DNA of 43,668 nt, from assembly GCA_900175165.2 (NCBI GenBank), contig FWWN02000163.1, forward strand, positions 718-44,385, given 5' to 3'. The notes under the pieces were generated by a model that ran no database searches, was not told where the DNA came from, and saw only the letters and a list, made by a program, of their open reading frames with translations. The position numbers and the translations under genes were made by a program. This DNA comes from Rhizomucor pusillus (lineage: Eukaryota; Mucoromycota; Mucoromycetes; Mucorales; Lichtheimiaceae). Of this stretch, positions 33,125 to 43,668 are shown in pieces (positions within the stretch are counted from its first letter, which is position 1; every line of letters starts with the position of its first letter).

Positions 33125-35397
33125 TTATGCAGAAGACTTGACCTTGCTGATCAAAGCCTGAACAACGGATGGGTCGGCCAAAGTAGAAATGTCGCCGAGC
33201 TGGTCCTCTTCGTGGCTAACGATCTTGCGAAGGATGCGGCGCATGATTTTACCAGAACGAGTCTTGGGAAGATCAACACTCACGTAGACGCGCTTCGGTG
33301 TAGCAAACGGACCAATCACTTTGCGAACCTGCAAGATGAGTTCCTTTTCAAGACTTTCTGACGCATCAACGTTGGGCTTAAGTGTGCAGAATGCATGGAT
33401 ACATTGGCCTGTCAGATCATCGTGACCACCAACAACAGCTGCTTCAGCAACGGCGTGGTGCAGAATCAAGGCAGATTCGATTTCGGCTGTTGACAGACGG
33501 TGGCCCGAGACATTGATGACATCTAAAACGTACGAACATACAATCATTAGTATCCGCTGCTGCTAACTGGCTCCCATGTTCAAGAACTTACCATCAACGC
33601 GACCGCGGACCCAGATGTAGCCATCCTTGTCACGAGTAGCACCGTCGCCGGTAAAGTAATAGCCGCGGTAAGGGTTCAAGTATGTGTCAAGGTATCGGTT
33701 GTGGTTGTTGTATACAGTGCGTGCCATCGAGGGCCACGGCTGTGCAATAGCCAAAATACCGGTAACGTCGTTGTCTTTAAGGACAGCGCCGGTGGTAGGA
33801 TCCAAAATTTCAAGTTTGATGCCAAAGAATGGGAACGTGGCAGATCCAGGCTTGGTAGGAGTGCATCCAGGCAAGGGCGTGACAATGATGGATCCGGTCT
33901 CTGTTTGCCAGTAGGTATCGACAACAGAGCACTGGCCTTTTCCGACCTGCTCGTTGTACCATTCCCATGCTTCAGGATTGATAGGTTCTCCGACAGATCC
34001 AATAACGCGAAGGCTGGACAGATCATAGCCTTCCAACCATTTGTCGCCTAGTCGGCGGAGGGCACGAATAGCTGTAGGTGCGGTGTAGAGCTGAGTGATC
34101 TTGTGCTTTTGTACGACTTGCCAGAAACGAGATGGGTCAGGATAAGTTGGAGTCGATTCAAAGAGAAGAGTGGTCGCTCCGTTCAACAGAGGGCCGTAGA
34201 CGATGTATGTGTGTCCAGTGATCCAGCCGATATCAGCCATGCAGGCATGGATGTCACCCGCATCGCTGTGATAATCAAAGACATACTTGACTGTTGCAGC
34301 TGCACCAAGCAGGTAGCCACCCGTGGTATGCAGAACGCCCTTGGGTGTACCGGTGGAGCCAGACGTGTAAAGGAGGAACATGGGATCCTCCGCATTCATG
34401 TTCACAGGTGGGCAATAGGGACGAGCCTTTGCGCGTTCTTCATGCCACCACTTGTCGCGTTCTGGTGTCCATGGAACTTCTGATCCAGTTCGCCGGCAAA
34501 CGAGGATGTGCTCTACGCATGGGCATTCCTTGACAGCAGCGTCGACAATGCGCTTTGTTGCGATATTCTTTCCACCACGGCGGCCTTCATCTGCGGTTAG
34601 CACGACTCGGGCACCACAGTCAAGGATGCGGTCTCTAAGGGAGTCGGCGGAGAAACCTGCAAAGACCACAGAGTGCAAGGCACCAATACGCGTACAAGCG
34701 AGCATTGCATACACCGCCTCGGGGATCATGGGCATGTAGATGCAGACATTATCTCCTTTGCGGACGTCTAAGGATGTCAGGACGTTGGCGAAACGGCTGA
34801 CCTCTTGCAAGAGCTCGCGGTACGTTATCTTGACAACATTGTCAGGCTCATCTCCTTCGTGAATTATGGCAACCTAAAATGAAAGTATATAACAAACATG
34901 GATAAGCCCAATGCATTAATGAGTTGGACCGGGCTCGGTTTGTGAAACGCCAAAGGTATGGACGACCTGCATCTTCCCCTCTAAACAACGCATTTATTTA
35001 CCTTGTCTGGGGTTGCGAGCGCGTGACGATCAACACAGTTGAAGCTTGCATTCAATTCACCATCCAAAAACCATGCAACATCTCCGCCAGCGAGACTGCC
35101 TGACTTTACAGTTGTGAACGGCTTGGACCAAGTCAAGAGTTCCCTCGCCAGCTGGTCGAGCGCGTGTCAGCGTTAGTTACTATTATTAAATCGTGCGCAC
35201 TGACGGTGACGATAATAATAATAAACTTATCAAAAAAGAGAACTTACATTGCCAAAGAATTTTTCTGGATCATTGACGCTCTCCTCCCACATCTGCTTGT
35301 ACTGCTCCATACTGGAGATGAAGGGTTTGGGGCAGCCAGCGTTTAGGAGACGCTCTGGAACAGGAAAGACTGGGTCAGCTTGCTCGGTTTGTGTCAT
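33125..35397 (-). CDS. ACS1: Acetyl-CoA synthetase (acetate-CoA ligase, AMP-forming)
   Basis: Four exons (minus): 35397-35248, 35151-35002, 34873-33592, 33522-33125 (659 aa). It activates acetate to acetyl-CoA for lipid synthesis, histone acetylation and growth on acetate. The adenylate-forming core is complete: phosphate loop [68 protein letters not shown] and [13 protein letters not shown], with the catalytic Lys in the C-terminal [14 protein letters not shown]. The N-terminal part ([22 protein letters not shown]) is also conserved. Length is normal. No targeting peptide is evident, so a cytosolic/nuclear enzyme is likely. Confidence 0.95.
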
Positions 35398-36337
35398 CTG
35401 ACGGCTCGAGGAATGAAAAAGAAAAGAGAAAAAAGAAAAAATGCTGAGAGAAAAAACGTAAAGAAAAAAGCTTAAATATGCCGGCTGTGTGCGTGCGTGC
35501 GTGGCGTATCACGCACAGCAGCAACAACAGTCAAAATACATGTAGTTGTTCTGCGTGGGAGCAGGTTGGGGTCACAACCCAAAACTGATTCGAGGCCTTT
35601 TTGGTCTTGTGCAACAGCTACCACCAGCGGCACGACCAATGACTGCTTACCAGCAAACACCACTGCGCTCGAGTTCCCGTTAGGTAAGCAAGCCGATGTG
35701 AATAAAGGACCCTGTTTTGCTCCCAGAATGGTCTTATATCGTGTGACCTCCTATCGATAACTGTTGTCGCTCACTGGTTCTACTGTTTCTCTGCGACAAG
35801 TCCTATTAACACAGCCATAAGGGAGCGGCATAAACACGGATGGGTTAATTGAAACTTGTACTATATCACCGCTGTAAACTTTGATAACACAACTGCTGAT
35901 GGCGGTATCCTAGTTTCCCACATGGACAAGGTCTTTTTTATCCCTGGATGTTGTCTGGGCCCGGATAAAATAACGAAAGGGCTTTTTATCCATCCGCTTT
36001 GGTTGATGATGATGGGTTTGTGGCTGCTTCCGCCCGCTTTCGAAAAAGGTCAGGAGAACAAGTTCCCACGACAGATCACCGCTGTTGTTGCAACAATGGG
36101 AATAAATCGATCTCTCATGACGTTGCTACAAAGCATGCAGCCGGCTGCTTTCACTTTTTAGAGTGATTTTTGGTAGCCTAGTGAAACTCTTTGTGGCTTC
36201 AAAATCCATTGTTTCAAATCATTTTTATATCTTTTTTCGCATGGAAATGTATGTGTAAACAAAAAAATTGCTAGGTATATATTTTTTTGATATGTAGATA
36301 AACGGGGAAATGTGAAACATGCGTGTGGTCGAGATGG
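35398..36337. promoter_or_regulatory. Acetyl-CoA synthetase promoter region
   Basis: The segment is 940 bp between the acetyl-CoA synthetase ATG and the transporter stop (both minus). Upstream of the ATG the minus strand is T/C-rich (35,405-35,470), with TATTTAAG near 35,470 as a possible TATA element. Frames of 87-101 codons at 35,497-36,161 (+) show no family features. The large size suits a regulated promoter, but no known acetate-response site was confirmed. Confidence 0.45.
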
Positions 36338-38153
36338 CTAAGCTCGACTTGTACGGCCAAGTAAAAAGATGATTAAACTTGCTGCTGCAATGCCTGCAGA
36401 AGTGTAACACAGGAAGGTAGCTCCAAATCGTTCGTAGACAGCACCGCCGACGATGCATCCGAAACCAAAACCAAGTCCAGTGAAAAGTGCCGCCAAAACA
36501 CCTTGCGCCATTGCACGCTGATCAGGCGGGAAGAATGTGTCGACTTCAGAAACTGCAGTGGACCATGCGAGTGCATATGCGGAGCCTAGAAAATAAAAAT
36601 AAAAAAATAAATTAAATCGAGCAGTCTCCTACAATGTTTGTTGTTGTTACCTGTAGAAAGTTGCAGCGCAAGTGCGATCACTGTGGATACGAGCTGATTA
36701 GGCGTGAGAATAGTATAAACTATATTTCGTGCAATGAGGGCAACGTGCGAAAAGAGTAACAATGCTGTTACACTGTATTCTTCCAGAAGCTATAACGACG
36801 ACATTTAGTACCCAAAATCCCAGCCCGCTTCCTTATTGGACCTTTTACCTTGTTTGATATCCAAAATGTTGTTACTTCGGCCACACCACCAATAGGTCCC
36901 GTCCAACCAATCAGTGACGAGTCCATGCCAAGGTCGTTGCGCAGAAACAAGAACAAGAACTGTGCAATCATCGAATATGAGACACCGAAAAGAAGCATCG
37001 TCAACAAAAACGTCCAAACGCGTGGCGATTTCAGCGTGGATCTCTGGATAGGTTTGCTTTCTAGACGACCCAAGTCTGCAAAAGCAGCGAGCGTAGTCTC
37101 GACTGTTGGAATAGTTGAGAGTACCAAACCAAGCGGTGGCAAGTGATCCATGTTAGCTATACGCTGCGTAGCTTCCATCTGTGCATCCATCGCAGCGCCG
37201 GTGGTGGTTGTGCAAAGCAAGTTGAGTGCGCGACCATCGTATTCATCTAACAGTTCAGTGTTGGCATAGCTTGCGGTGCTATCCCGTCTCGGAAGATCAT
37301 CGACGTAATTGTGATCCGCGACGCTGCTGCCAGTGACGGCATTGGTCAAGGCTGTAAAGAAAGATGATGCAACAGGTGCCTGCTGATCCGTGGTGTAGCG
37401 ATTGATACTCATTGGAGCTCCTCCTCGAAGTAAAGGCTGTCGCTGACTCTCAGTTTCGTCGTCGTGCAAATTGTGATCCCCAGCTTCCAAGGTAGTTGGG
37501 AACCGTATGAAAACGGCCAAAATGGCAAAGGATACGACACCGAACGCAAACACATAGAATGCGACGTTGATGCCCGCGTAGCCGATCCACAAGCCAACAA
37601 GCAGAATATTGACACCGTTAGAGATAGAACCCCATAATCGCTGGTTACCTATAGCATTGTAAATAAACCATCATCTTTCTTCCTCTGTCTTTATCGCTGG
37701 CTACTTGCCATACAATATCTTTTGGTCTCCAAGGATTTTCAAAACAGCGCTATCGACCAATGTAGAAACGGGCTGGCCGAAAAACGCAAACACAAAAGCC
37801 AGCGCAGCAGTTACTGCCAGTGTGAGCAACGATGACGAGTTGCTATCCATCTTGCCTTCCGAACCCTCGTCATCCTTGACTAGTAATGCAGGAAGAATCA
37901 AAAAGGACATGATACCAGCGCCGCCAATTATGGATAAAAGAGACATTAAAGGGCCGTGCCAGTTGGGCCTTTTGTCAACGATAACCGTCCATACGGGGCA
38001 GGCGACGCTCTGCACAAAAGGTGCAATCGCGAGCAGAATGCCAATCTGATCCGAGGGCAAATGGAGAGCACCGTCGTAGAATAAGGGCAAGTACGGTATT
38101 GCCGAGCCGAATATCGTGTAGAGACACACGTAGAGGAGCTTCGGATAGAGCAT
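36338..38153 (-). CDS. MFS-like transporter with a large cytosolic loop
   Basis: Four exons (minus): 38153-37709, 37648-36849, 36789-36651, 36585-36338 (543 aa). About twelve hydrophobic helices; the N-terminal half (LLYVCLYTIFGSAIPYLPLF, GILLAIAPFVQSVACPVW, ILYGNQRLWGSISNG) matches the MFS_1_like/MFSD6 group of the major facilitator superfamily. A polar loop of about 170 residues, Ser/Asp-rich, separates the two halves. The C-terminal half has FLLTMLLFGVSYSMIAQFLF, GPIGGVAEV and GVLAALFTGLGFGFGCIVGG. Substrate is unknown. Intron 1 (37708-37649) requires a GC donor (TATG|GCAAGT): the overlapping GT donor leads at once to a stop, while the GC donor gives the conserved YGNQRLWG. It is divergent from SFT2 (235 bp). 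Confidence 0.88.
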
Positions 38154-38388
38154 ACGACCGCTAGCAGGCTAAAGGAAGTAAAGTAGTAATGGAAGGAGAA
38201 AGAAGAAGAGTAGTTCTTGTTTGAAGGACACTTTATCGTGTCACTTTAATGCAGCAAACCTGGCAATTTGCAACCCTCAAACGTCGCAGCCCCTGGTTCA
38301 GAACATGAAACCGAGCTCGTGTAACTCGAGCTTCCATCCCAGCAGCCGAACAAAAAAAGGAGGGGGTGTGCCAAGTGCGCGCGCGGCA

Positions 38389-39347
38389 ATGTCCTCAACC
38401 ACTGAAAATACGTTTCGAAGCTCTCTGCAGAGTTTCAATCTGTCACGATCAAATCGCATATCCTTGCCCACAGACAATTCCAACACTGCTGAGAATCCCT
38501 TTGTCTCCATCCGCTCTTCAGCATCCAATCTATTCTCCAATGTCTCCAACAGTATACAAGGTTACCTCCCGCTGAATTCCGCCGAAGAGGAAGAAGAACC
38601 ATGGTATCAAATGTCCCGAGTCGAGGTAAACTCCCGTTATCATACTTTATCTATATCATGTTACTCATCTGCATCCAGAGGATCATGGCCTTTGCCTTAT
38701 GTCTTGGTCTCGGCGTTGCATGTTTCTTTTTGGTATGAGAATGATAGTGATGGCATTACAATGCGTTGGACAACGATCGACTTATCAGGTGCTGCTTATC
38801 AGGCTTTCTTTTTGTTCTTGCCGATGATCGCTGTATTTCCTGGAAAGTTCGCAGCGACCTTCACCCGTAAGTTATGCGGTAAAATTTGAATCGCGCCACG
38901 CCTAACATGAAACATCCGTAGTCGGCAGCATATTGATCCTTGTGAGTGTCGCCTTGCTGCGAGGTCCAATGCAGCATTTACGACATATGATGTCTGTTGA
39001 ACGATTACCTTTTACACTCACTTACCTCGGCACAATGGCACTCACCCTATATTGCTCATTGGGGGTACATGAACCCATTGACTATATATCTTTGCAATGA
39101 TTTTTTATCTAACTAGAATCGCTAGGTACGAAGCTATATCTTATCAATTATATCTGCGATACTTCAGATCGTCGCATTAGTATGGTGAGCTTCAAAAAGG
39201 AAATCAGGGAAACTGTTCCAAGATACCAACAATCAATATTTCGCTCTGCACAGGTACTTTGGCTCGTATATACCTGGAGGCGTCACAACTCTGCGCTACG
39301 GTACAGCGTATATTGGCCGCCAAGCAGCATCCATTCTACCTATTTAA
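38389..39347 (+). CDS. SFT2: SFT2-family vesicle transport protein
   Basis: Six exons: 38389-38625, 38679-38732, 38803-38866, 38922-39064, 39126-39184, 39254-39347 (216 aa). Sft2 is a small tetra-spanning Golgi/endosome membrane protein needed for fusion of endosome-derived vesicles with late Golgi. The Ser-rich cytosolic N-terminus precedes SRVERIMAFALCLGLGVACF, then FPGKFAATFTLGSILILVS, LPFTLTYLGTMALTLYCSLG, and a last helix ending QIVALVWYFGSYIPGG, followed by the very conserved GGVTTLRYGTAYIG and a short tail. Exon 5 must begin at the second AG (39,125), because the first leaves a stop in frame. The frame upstream of 38389 lacks a credible start. Length is typical. Confidence 0.92.
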
Positions 39348-39902
39348 GTTGCAAGCACATTTGTATGTTCTGTCTTCTAGCCTTCCTCTCTATTATTACC
39401 TAAATGCATAATTCCGCTTTCAATATTCTCCCCGACGACATACTTTGCAACTTTACGGCGCCGTTTTCTTTCTCTTTTTCCTATTTTTGATGTTGATCAC
39501 AAGCAAAATGTCTGTAAAATGAATATGCAAACTGCAATATTTCTTGTTTTGATGTGCTCGCTGCATGTGATACTGTAGCCGGCGAAGCTGGAAAGAGTTC
39601 ATAACGCGCAATCGAGGTTATTTGAACAGGAGGATGATGCTCGACAGAGGATGTACATAGTACGTATGCTGCTCACATCAGGGTATCTTGAATGTCTTAA
39701 AAATTCAACTCGTTGTACAACTTAGTCCACTACAGTACAGTAGTAGAGTTTACTTTATGAAACTATTCTGTGTCTGCCTCCCAACCTGTCACGGTCACGT
39801 TACGCCGGTGAGATCGAAAGTACAACTTGTTCCCTTTATGCAATTGCCTGTGCATTTTTTATTATTAGATAGTAGATAATGCTATTTCTTCATGAGATGC
39901 AA
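39348..39902. other. Convergent interval SFT2 / cyclin with a possible tiny gene
   Basis: The interval is 555 bp between convergent stops. Apart from the candidate small gene at 39,508, it is AT-rich and shows no RNA gene, repeat or credible minus-strand exon. Confidence 0.5.
39508..39659 (+). CDS. Candidate small gene, first two coding exons
   Basis: ATG-TCT at 39508-39513 is followed by a well-formed 65-bp intron (GTAAAA...CTGTAG), then 39579-39659 encodes charged helical sequence, PAKLERVHNAQSRLFEQEDD then ARQRMYI. A perfect GTACGT donor follows at 39660. The downstream continuation is not settled: acceptors at about 39,724 and 39,734 give either an almost immediate stop or a 49-codon tail to 39,879, and reading through without splicing ends at 39,725. 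The helix is unlike the surrounding intergenic DNA. No family is recognised; a small mitochondrial or ribosome-associated protein is one guess. It may also be chance. Confidence 0.4.
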
Positions 39903-41664
39903 TCATCGGTTTCGATAATATTGTTTGACCCAGTTGCGAACAAATACACTCGCTTTTAGGAATTGCTTTGATTCCCACTTTTTGAAAAAGGCATCGTGCA
40001 TGACAGGTTGAGAAAGATAGTCGAGCATGAGTTGTACAACTGGTTTTATATCCGTTGCCCTATATCCAGTAAGTCGCACACTCTCCTCGGTCTACAGCAG
40101 ATCAACCATTAGTACATGATAATTAATCTCATCACACGAACGATTGTGATCGAACTCACCCATTGTCCCTTTGCGAGCATACGCTGTGAAAGCCAGAGAG
40201 ATGCAGCAGCGATTTTTGATGGGGGTATCTTCATGAATCGGTGATCTACGCATGAGATCTCCAGAAAGTATTTCGCGAGCGTACGCATATGCACATCGAA
40301 TCCACCCGATTTGGTGACCCGCCGTAAAAAGTGTAGAGGGTTCGCGTAGCAAACTCTAAAGTCCAGGACTTCGAGAACGAATCGTTCAGCTCTGACTAGC
40401 TCATCTTCTTTCAGGGTCTTATCTGTCATGTTGATGAAATCTTTTATCCGCGGTAAGGTCATTTCTTCGAATTTTGTGGCAATAAACAGGGCAGCGACGC
40501 CAACAAGCTGTACTTTTCCGAGCGAGACTAGACGTTTTGAGAGGAATCGATCGATGATGCTGACCGCGAGGAATAGGGTTTCTGGAAGTAGCCGAAACAT
40601 GTAGTGTATTTCGATTAACCAGTCGACCAGCACACCGCGCATCTGTGGTGTTATGTCACTGTTCAGAGTGTAATCTATTTCCGGTAATGTTTCCAGCTAC
40701 ATGCGATGGAACAATAAGCAACCTTTCCTTTGTTTTGTTGTAGCGAAGGCAGAAAATTGTACCTCAGCTTCTCGCAAATATGCGAAAATTTCTTCTTCAT
40801 ATTCAGCAACAAGCATTGGATCATCTGCGGCGGTACTCGTAAGTTGATAGTTTTCTTCACTGATTTCCTTTGTTTTGGCTTCTTGTTCTTGTTCGTATGC
40901 AACTGCTGCTTTCTGTGTTTCTGGATCTATCGTTAGGACGCCTGAACGAGATCCTTCTGTTGGCCGTACTATGATCTCTTTCTTATCTGGTCGATCGTGT
41001 CCTTTCTGTGTATTTGCTGCTGTAGACATCGCTCGTACACGATCTCGCATGTATTCGGGAACAACAATGGGTAATACAGGAACGGGTTTTGGGGCTTCTT
41101 GTTTGCTTTGATATCGCTCGGCGTTATCATTGAAAAACTCTTCAACCTCGTTGTATTCAGCTTCTTTGGGAGCATTGGTGGATTTGCTTTCTGTCTGTGT
41201 ATGTACAGCGACTGTTGAGGACGATTCTATCCGATTATTGTCGTTTGTATTCTGTACAGTTTTTGAAGATTGAGGTTCATTGCTCTGCAATGCTGTGCTG
41301 ATACTTCTGTTTCGTAGCTACATATATATGGTTGGCTAGATCTGGGTAGAACCTAAGAATGAGAGAAGTCTCTTACCAGTCTGCGTCTCTTATTACTATT
41401 GTCTCGAAGCACTAATCGAGCAGCCATGAGTGCCCGATCTTTCGCCTCTTCTTCTTTGCTAATATTATCGGGTATAATCTGATCTTTTGGGATTGAAGAT
41501 CCCACCCCACTTAGACCTTCTGCGACTTGGTCGCCCTCATTCTGTGGCGCTCTCAGAGCATTCTGTGGATAAAGCAAGCGAATGAGTCTCGATTGATACT
41601 TACAAGCCATACACAAGTTAGCATAGGATTAATTATCCAGTACACTCACAGGTTGGTGACTCAT
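39903..41664 (-). CDS. B-type cyclin (Clb/Cdc13 family)
   Basis: Five exons (minus): 41664-41650 (15 nt), 41562-41377, 41317-40763, 40696-40160, 40091-39903 (493 aa). It activates Cdc28/Cdk1 for S or M phase. The cyclin box begins MRGVLVDWLIEIHYMFRL (the MRAILVDW signature), continues through SLGKVQLVGVAALFIATKFE and ends with the second cyclin fold (PPSKIAAASLWLSQRML, ATDIKPVVQLMLDYL). The long N-terminus is disordered, with MAARLVLRDNSNKRRRL as a possible destruction-box or NLS region; a canonical RxxLxxIxN box is not obvious (RLVLRDNSN is the nearest). Which mitotic cyclin class it is cannot be decided. Confidence 0.9.
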
Positions 41665-41804
41665 GGTCTCTGAAGCGGACAAAGGGCGGCGCGTACAAAA
41701 ATCAAGCGCTGGTTTTTGACGCGAATGCCAAGTCCGGGTAATCTATGACTGGGGAAAGCTAATATTTTTCATATGCATTGTCAATTCTTAGCACGTATGC
41801 TATT

Positions 41805-43468
41805 TTATTGTTGATCACTAGTCTTTTTCCGCCTTTTCGCCATGAAGCGATCGACCATGGTATTGTACATGCCGTCATGTAATCTTTTAACCTTATTGTG
41901 ATGTTCGTAAAGACGAAGGAGTTCGCCTTCTAGTGACGATATCTGTGCTTGCAATGCATCTGTAGAGTTTCCAGTATTCAGAGTGCTTGATGCAGCTTGA
42001 GTATCCTTTACGGACTTGAGTGCTGATGGAAGTTTGGAGTAAGGAAGGCCATTCTCCAGTAATTCTTGATGCTTCTTCATATCCTGTAATATTGTTCAGG
42101 AAAGGGGGGAATGACATTCGATATTTGCATTGACAAGCTTACCTTTGAGGTATCCATAAGAGTTTGTAAAGAATCAGAACGTTGCTCTTCTTCTTCCGTT
42201 GCAATTGCTCGTTTTAATGGCCTCCACGGCATTGGGAGTATCTTCCCAGCGCTGCTGCTACCTGTATCTAGCTCTGTTGGTCGTAACATGCATAAAATGT
42301 TGGTCACTGGAGCCTTGTGTGATTCGAATTTGCGGAGCACCTGTCTGCTTGCAACGTCCCATACAATACATTTGCCATCTTTCGATCCAGATATGAGCAA
42401 GCTTGCATCAAATGATAAATCCAAAGATGTGATTACATCGCTGCACCGCGCGGCTGTTTGTCAGATTTCCCATAAACATCTCTTTTTTTCACATTGTTCC
42501 TTTTACCTGTGGCCAGCAAACATCGGTCCAGCAGTTTTGTTTTGTTGAACACCGATGTTTGTTTCCTTAATTCCAATTGACTCCACTCGTCCTCCTGATC
42601 CGGCTGCCTCGATGACTTGTCCTCCGTACGATGATTCATGTCGCCGTCTGTACAAATCGGTTGGATAAATGAGTTTCTCACAGGCTGCAAACAATTTGGT
42701 TTCTGAGGGGTCCACAGCCACGGATGACACTGGTTCAGGATACAAAAAGGTGATGAGCAGTTCGCCTGTATTTAGGTCCCACATCTATGTTTATGCTGTG
42801 TAAGTCGAATGATTTACGCTTTTCTCCTATGTTTTTTTTTTTCGCCCAATATCCACCTTGACGGTACTATCCAAGCTTGCAGTGTACACACGTGCAGAAG
42901 TCAGTGATCCAGCACCCACTTTGATATCTGTGATTGGAAGCGTGTGATCTGACCAAGAGTAAAGCGGCGATGGCCGTCCTTGATCGGTGTCGTGCTCAAG
43001 TAGTTGTCCGACGAGCCATACGTGTACGGAGGCATCCTCGCTGGCTGTTAAGAGTGCCGAGTCGTCGCCCGTAAATACCATACGTGTCACTTGTCGATAA
43101 TGCGCTTCGAACACCTTGAGTAGGAGACCTGTTGACACTTGCCATATGTAGACGCGTCCGTTCGCGGTCGCGCCTGCCACAAGTGAGCCTTGATTCGAGG
43201 CAGTTATACAAACAAGCTTCTCGGGTGTCGTCATTTTATGCTGTGCTTGATCGCGAGTCCACTGGTAGACATTAATGACCGCACGGTCAATTTGCGCAGC
43301 GAGTATGGCACCGATCTGCAGACAAGCGCCTTGCTTAGCAACGGTTGTTACGCATCCCTTGGCAGCTTTGGATTGCTTGAATGAAAACACTGTCGAGCCA
43401 GATCGAATGTCCCATACGTATATTGTGCTATCCGTGTCGGACGAAGACAGGGCGACTTCGTTAAACAT
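41805..43468 (-). CDS. IPI3: Ipi3/WDR18-type WD40 protein
   Basis: Four exons (minus): 43468-42857, 42784-42507, 42440-42143, 42083-41805 (488 aa). Ipi3 with Rix1 and Ipi1 forms the complex that binds late pre-60S particles (ITS2 processing and Rea1 recruitment) and also licenses pre-replicative complexes. WD repeats are visible as STIYVWDIRSGSTVFSF, GRVYIWQVSTGLLLKVF, ASVHVWLVGQLL, STVKMWDLNTGELL and GKCIVWDVASRQVLRKFESH, and SWSDHTLPITDI is typical of Ipi3. The C-terminus is a coiled coil (LQAQISSLEGELLRLYEHH) ending in a Lys/Arg-rich NLS (FMAKRRKK). Length is close to that of yeast Ipi3. Its stop lies 140 bp upstream of the cyclin ATG on the same strand. Confidence 0.92.
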
Positions 43469-43484
43469 TTTTTATGCAAGAACT

Positions 43485-43622
43485 ATGGAAAGGGACAAAG
43501 AGCATGCAAGCCACGTTTTGATGTCGGAGCGACGATACATGTCGTTAACTGCTCGTAAGATTAAGTATACAGAAAACTCAAAACAGCAAAAAGATCGACT
43601 ATTGAATAAGGAGAATCAATAA
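43485..43622 (+). CDS. Candidate small ORF divergent from IPI3
   Basis: A 45-codon plus-strand frame with a good ATG (ACTATGG) encodes a charged helical peptide (SERRYMSLTARKIKYTENSK... ending NKENQ). Its ATG is 16 bp from the IPI3 ATG on the other strand. A GTGAGT donor at 43,628 lies just past the stop, so this might be the leader or first exon of a gene extending beyond the window. No family is recognised; it could be chance. Confidence 0.3.
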   Translation: MERDKEHASHVLMSERRYMSLTARKIKYTENSKQQKDRLLNKENQ

Positions 43623-43668
43623 AGACCGTGAGTATCTTTTGAAGACGATCTTTTTTCCTTCTTTTTTT

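Noticed and set aside
35856..36161. 101-codon plus-strand ORF
   Set aside because: No recognisable domain, and it lies in the probable acetyl-CoA synthetase promoter region.
38221..38388. Extended N-terminus for SFT2
   Set aside because: Sft2 proteins start close to the Ser-rich segment encoded from 38389; the upstream frame looks like leader.

Overview
The window is a compact, intron-rich piece of a fungal nuclear chromosome. Genes lie on both strands, introns are mostly 52-90 bp, poly-Gln tracts are common, and every confidently named product has a eukaryotic, mostly fungal, family. A LARGE-type GT49 glycosyltransferase, a cytochrome b5-fused delta-8 sphingolipid desaturase and heavily interrupted housekeeping genes suggest an early-diverging fungus, most likely Mucoromycota (Mucorales-like). 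That placement is inference; no marker gene was compared.

Layout. 0-6 kb: edge of a membrane protein gene (-), a poly-Gln/coiled-coil ankyrin protein (+) and a CAMKL-type kinase (+). 6-10.5 kb: a small acidic, predicted GPI-anchored protein (-) divergent from IST1 (+), then the Pfa4-type palmitoyltransferase (-). 10.5-12.2 kb: the one gene-poor interval, holding coding-like relics. 12.2-18.7 kb (all -): a 14-exon patatin triacylglycerol lipase, the GT49 enzyme and S-adenosylmethionine decarboxylase. 19.5-21.7 kb: the Slt2-type cell wall integrity MAP kinase (+, 15 exons). 21.9-29 kb (all -): alpha/beta hydrolase, complex I subunit NDUFB7, glycine cleavage T protein, Gyp5-like RabGAP and a histidine phosphatase. 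29-33 kb (+): EXPERA/TMEM97-like protein, C2H2 zinc finger and delta-8 sphingolipid desaturase. 33-38 kb (-): acetyl-CoA synthetase and an MFS-like transporter. 38-43.7 kb: SFT2 (+), a possible tiny gene (+), B-type cyclin (-), Ipi3 (-) and a possible small gene (+).

There is no operon-like logic. Lipid metabolism and membrane traffic recur (lipase, desaturase, acetyl-CoA synthetase, EXPERA protein, Pfa4, Ist1, Gyp5, Sft2), but this looks like ordinary chromosomal mixture. Exon structures were built by hand from reading frame, splice signals and family conservation; exon lengths sum in frame for all 22 complete models.

I found no convincing undescribed biological system. The most useful observations are four introns best modelled as GC-AG (three nearly forced by frame), a 17-nt internal microexon, a GPI-protein gene that only appears once its signal-peptide exon is joined, several very short coding exons, and unexplained coding-like stretches at 10.85-11.75 kb and at both window edges. 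No tRNA, rRNA, CRISPR array or intact transposon was recognised.
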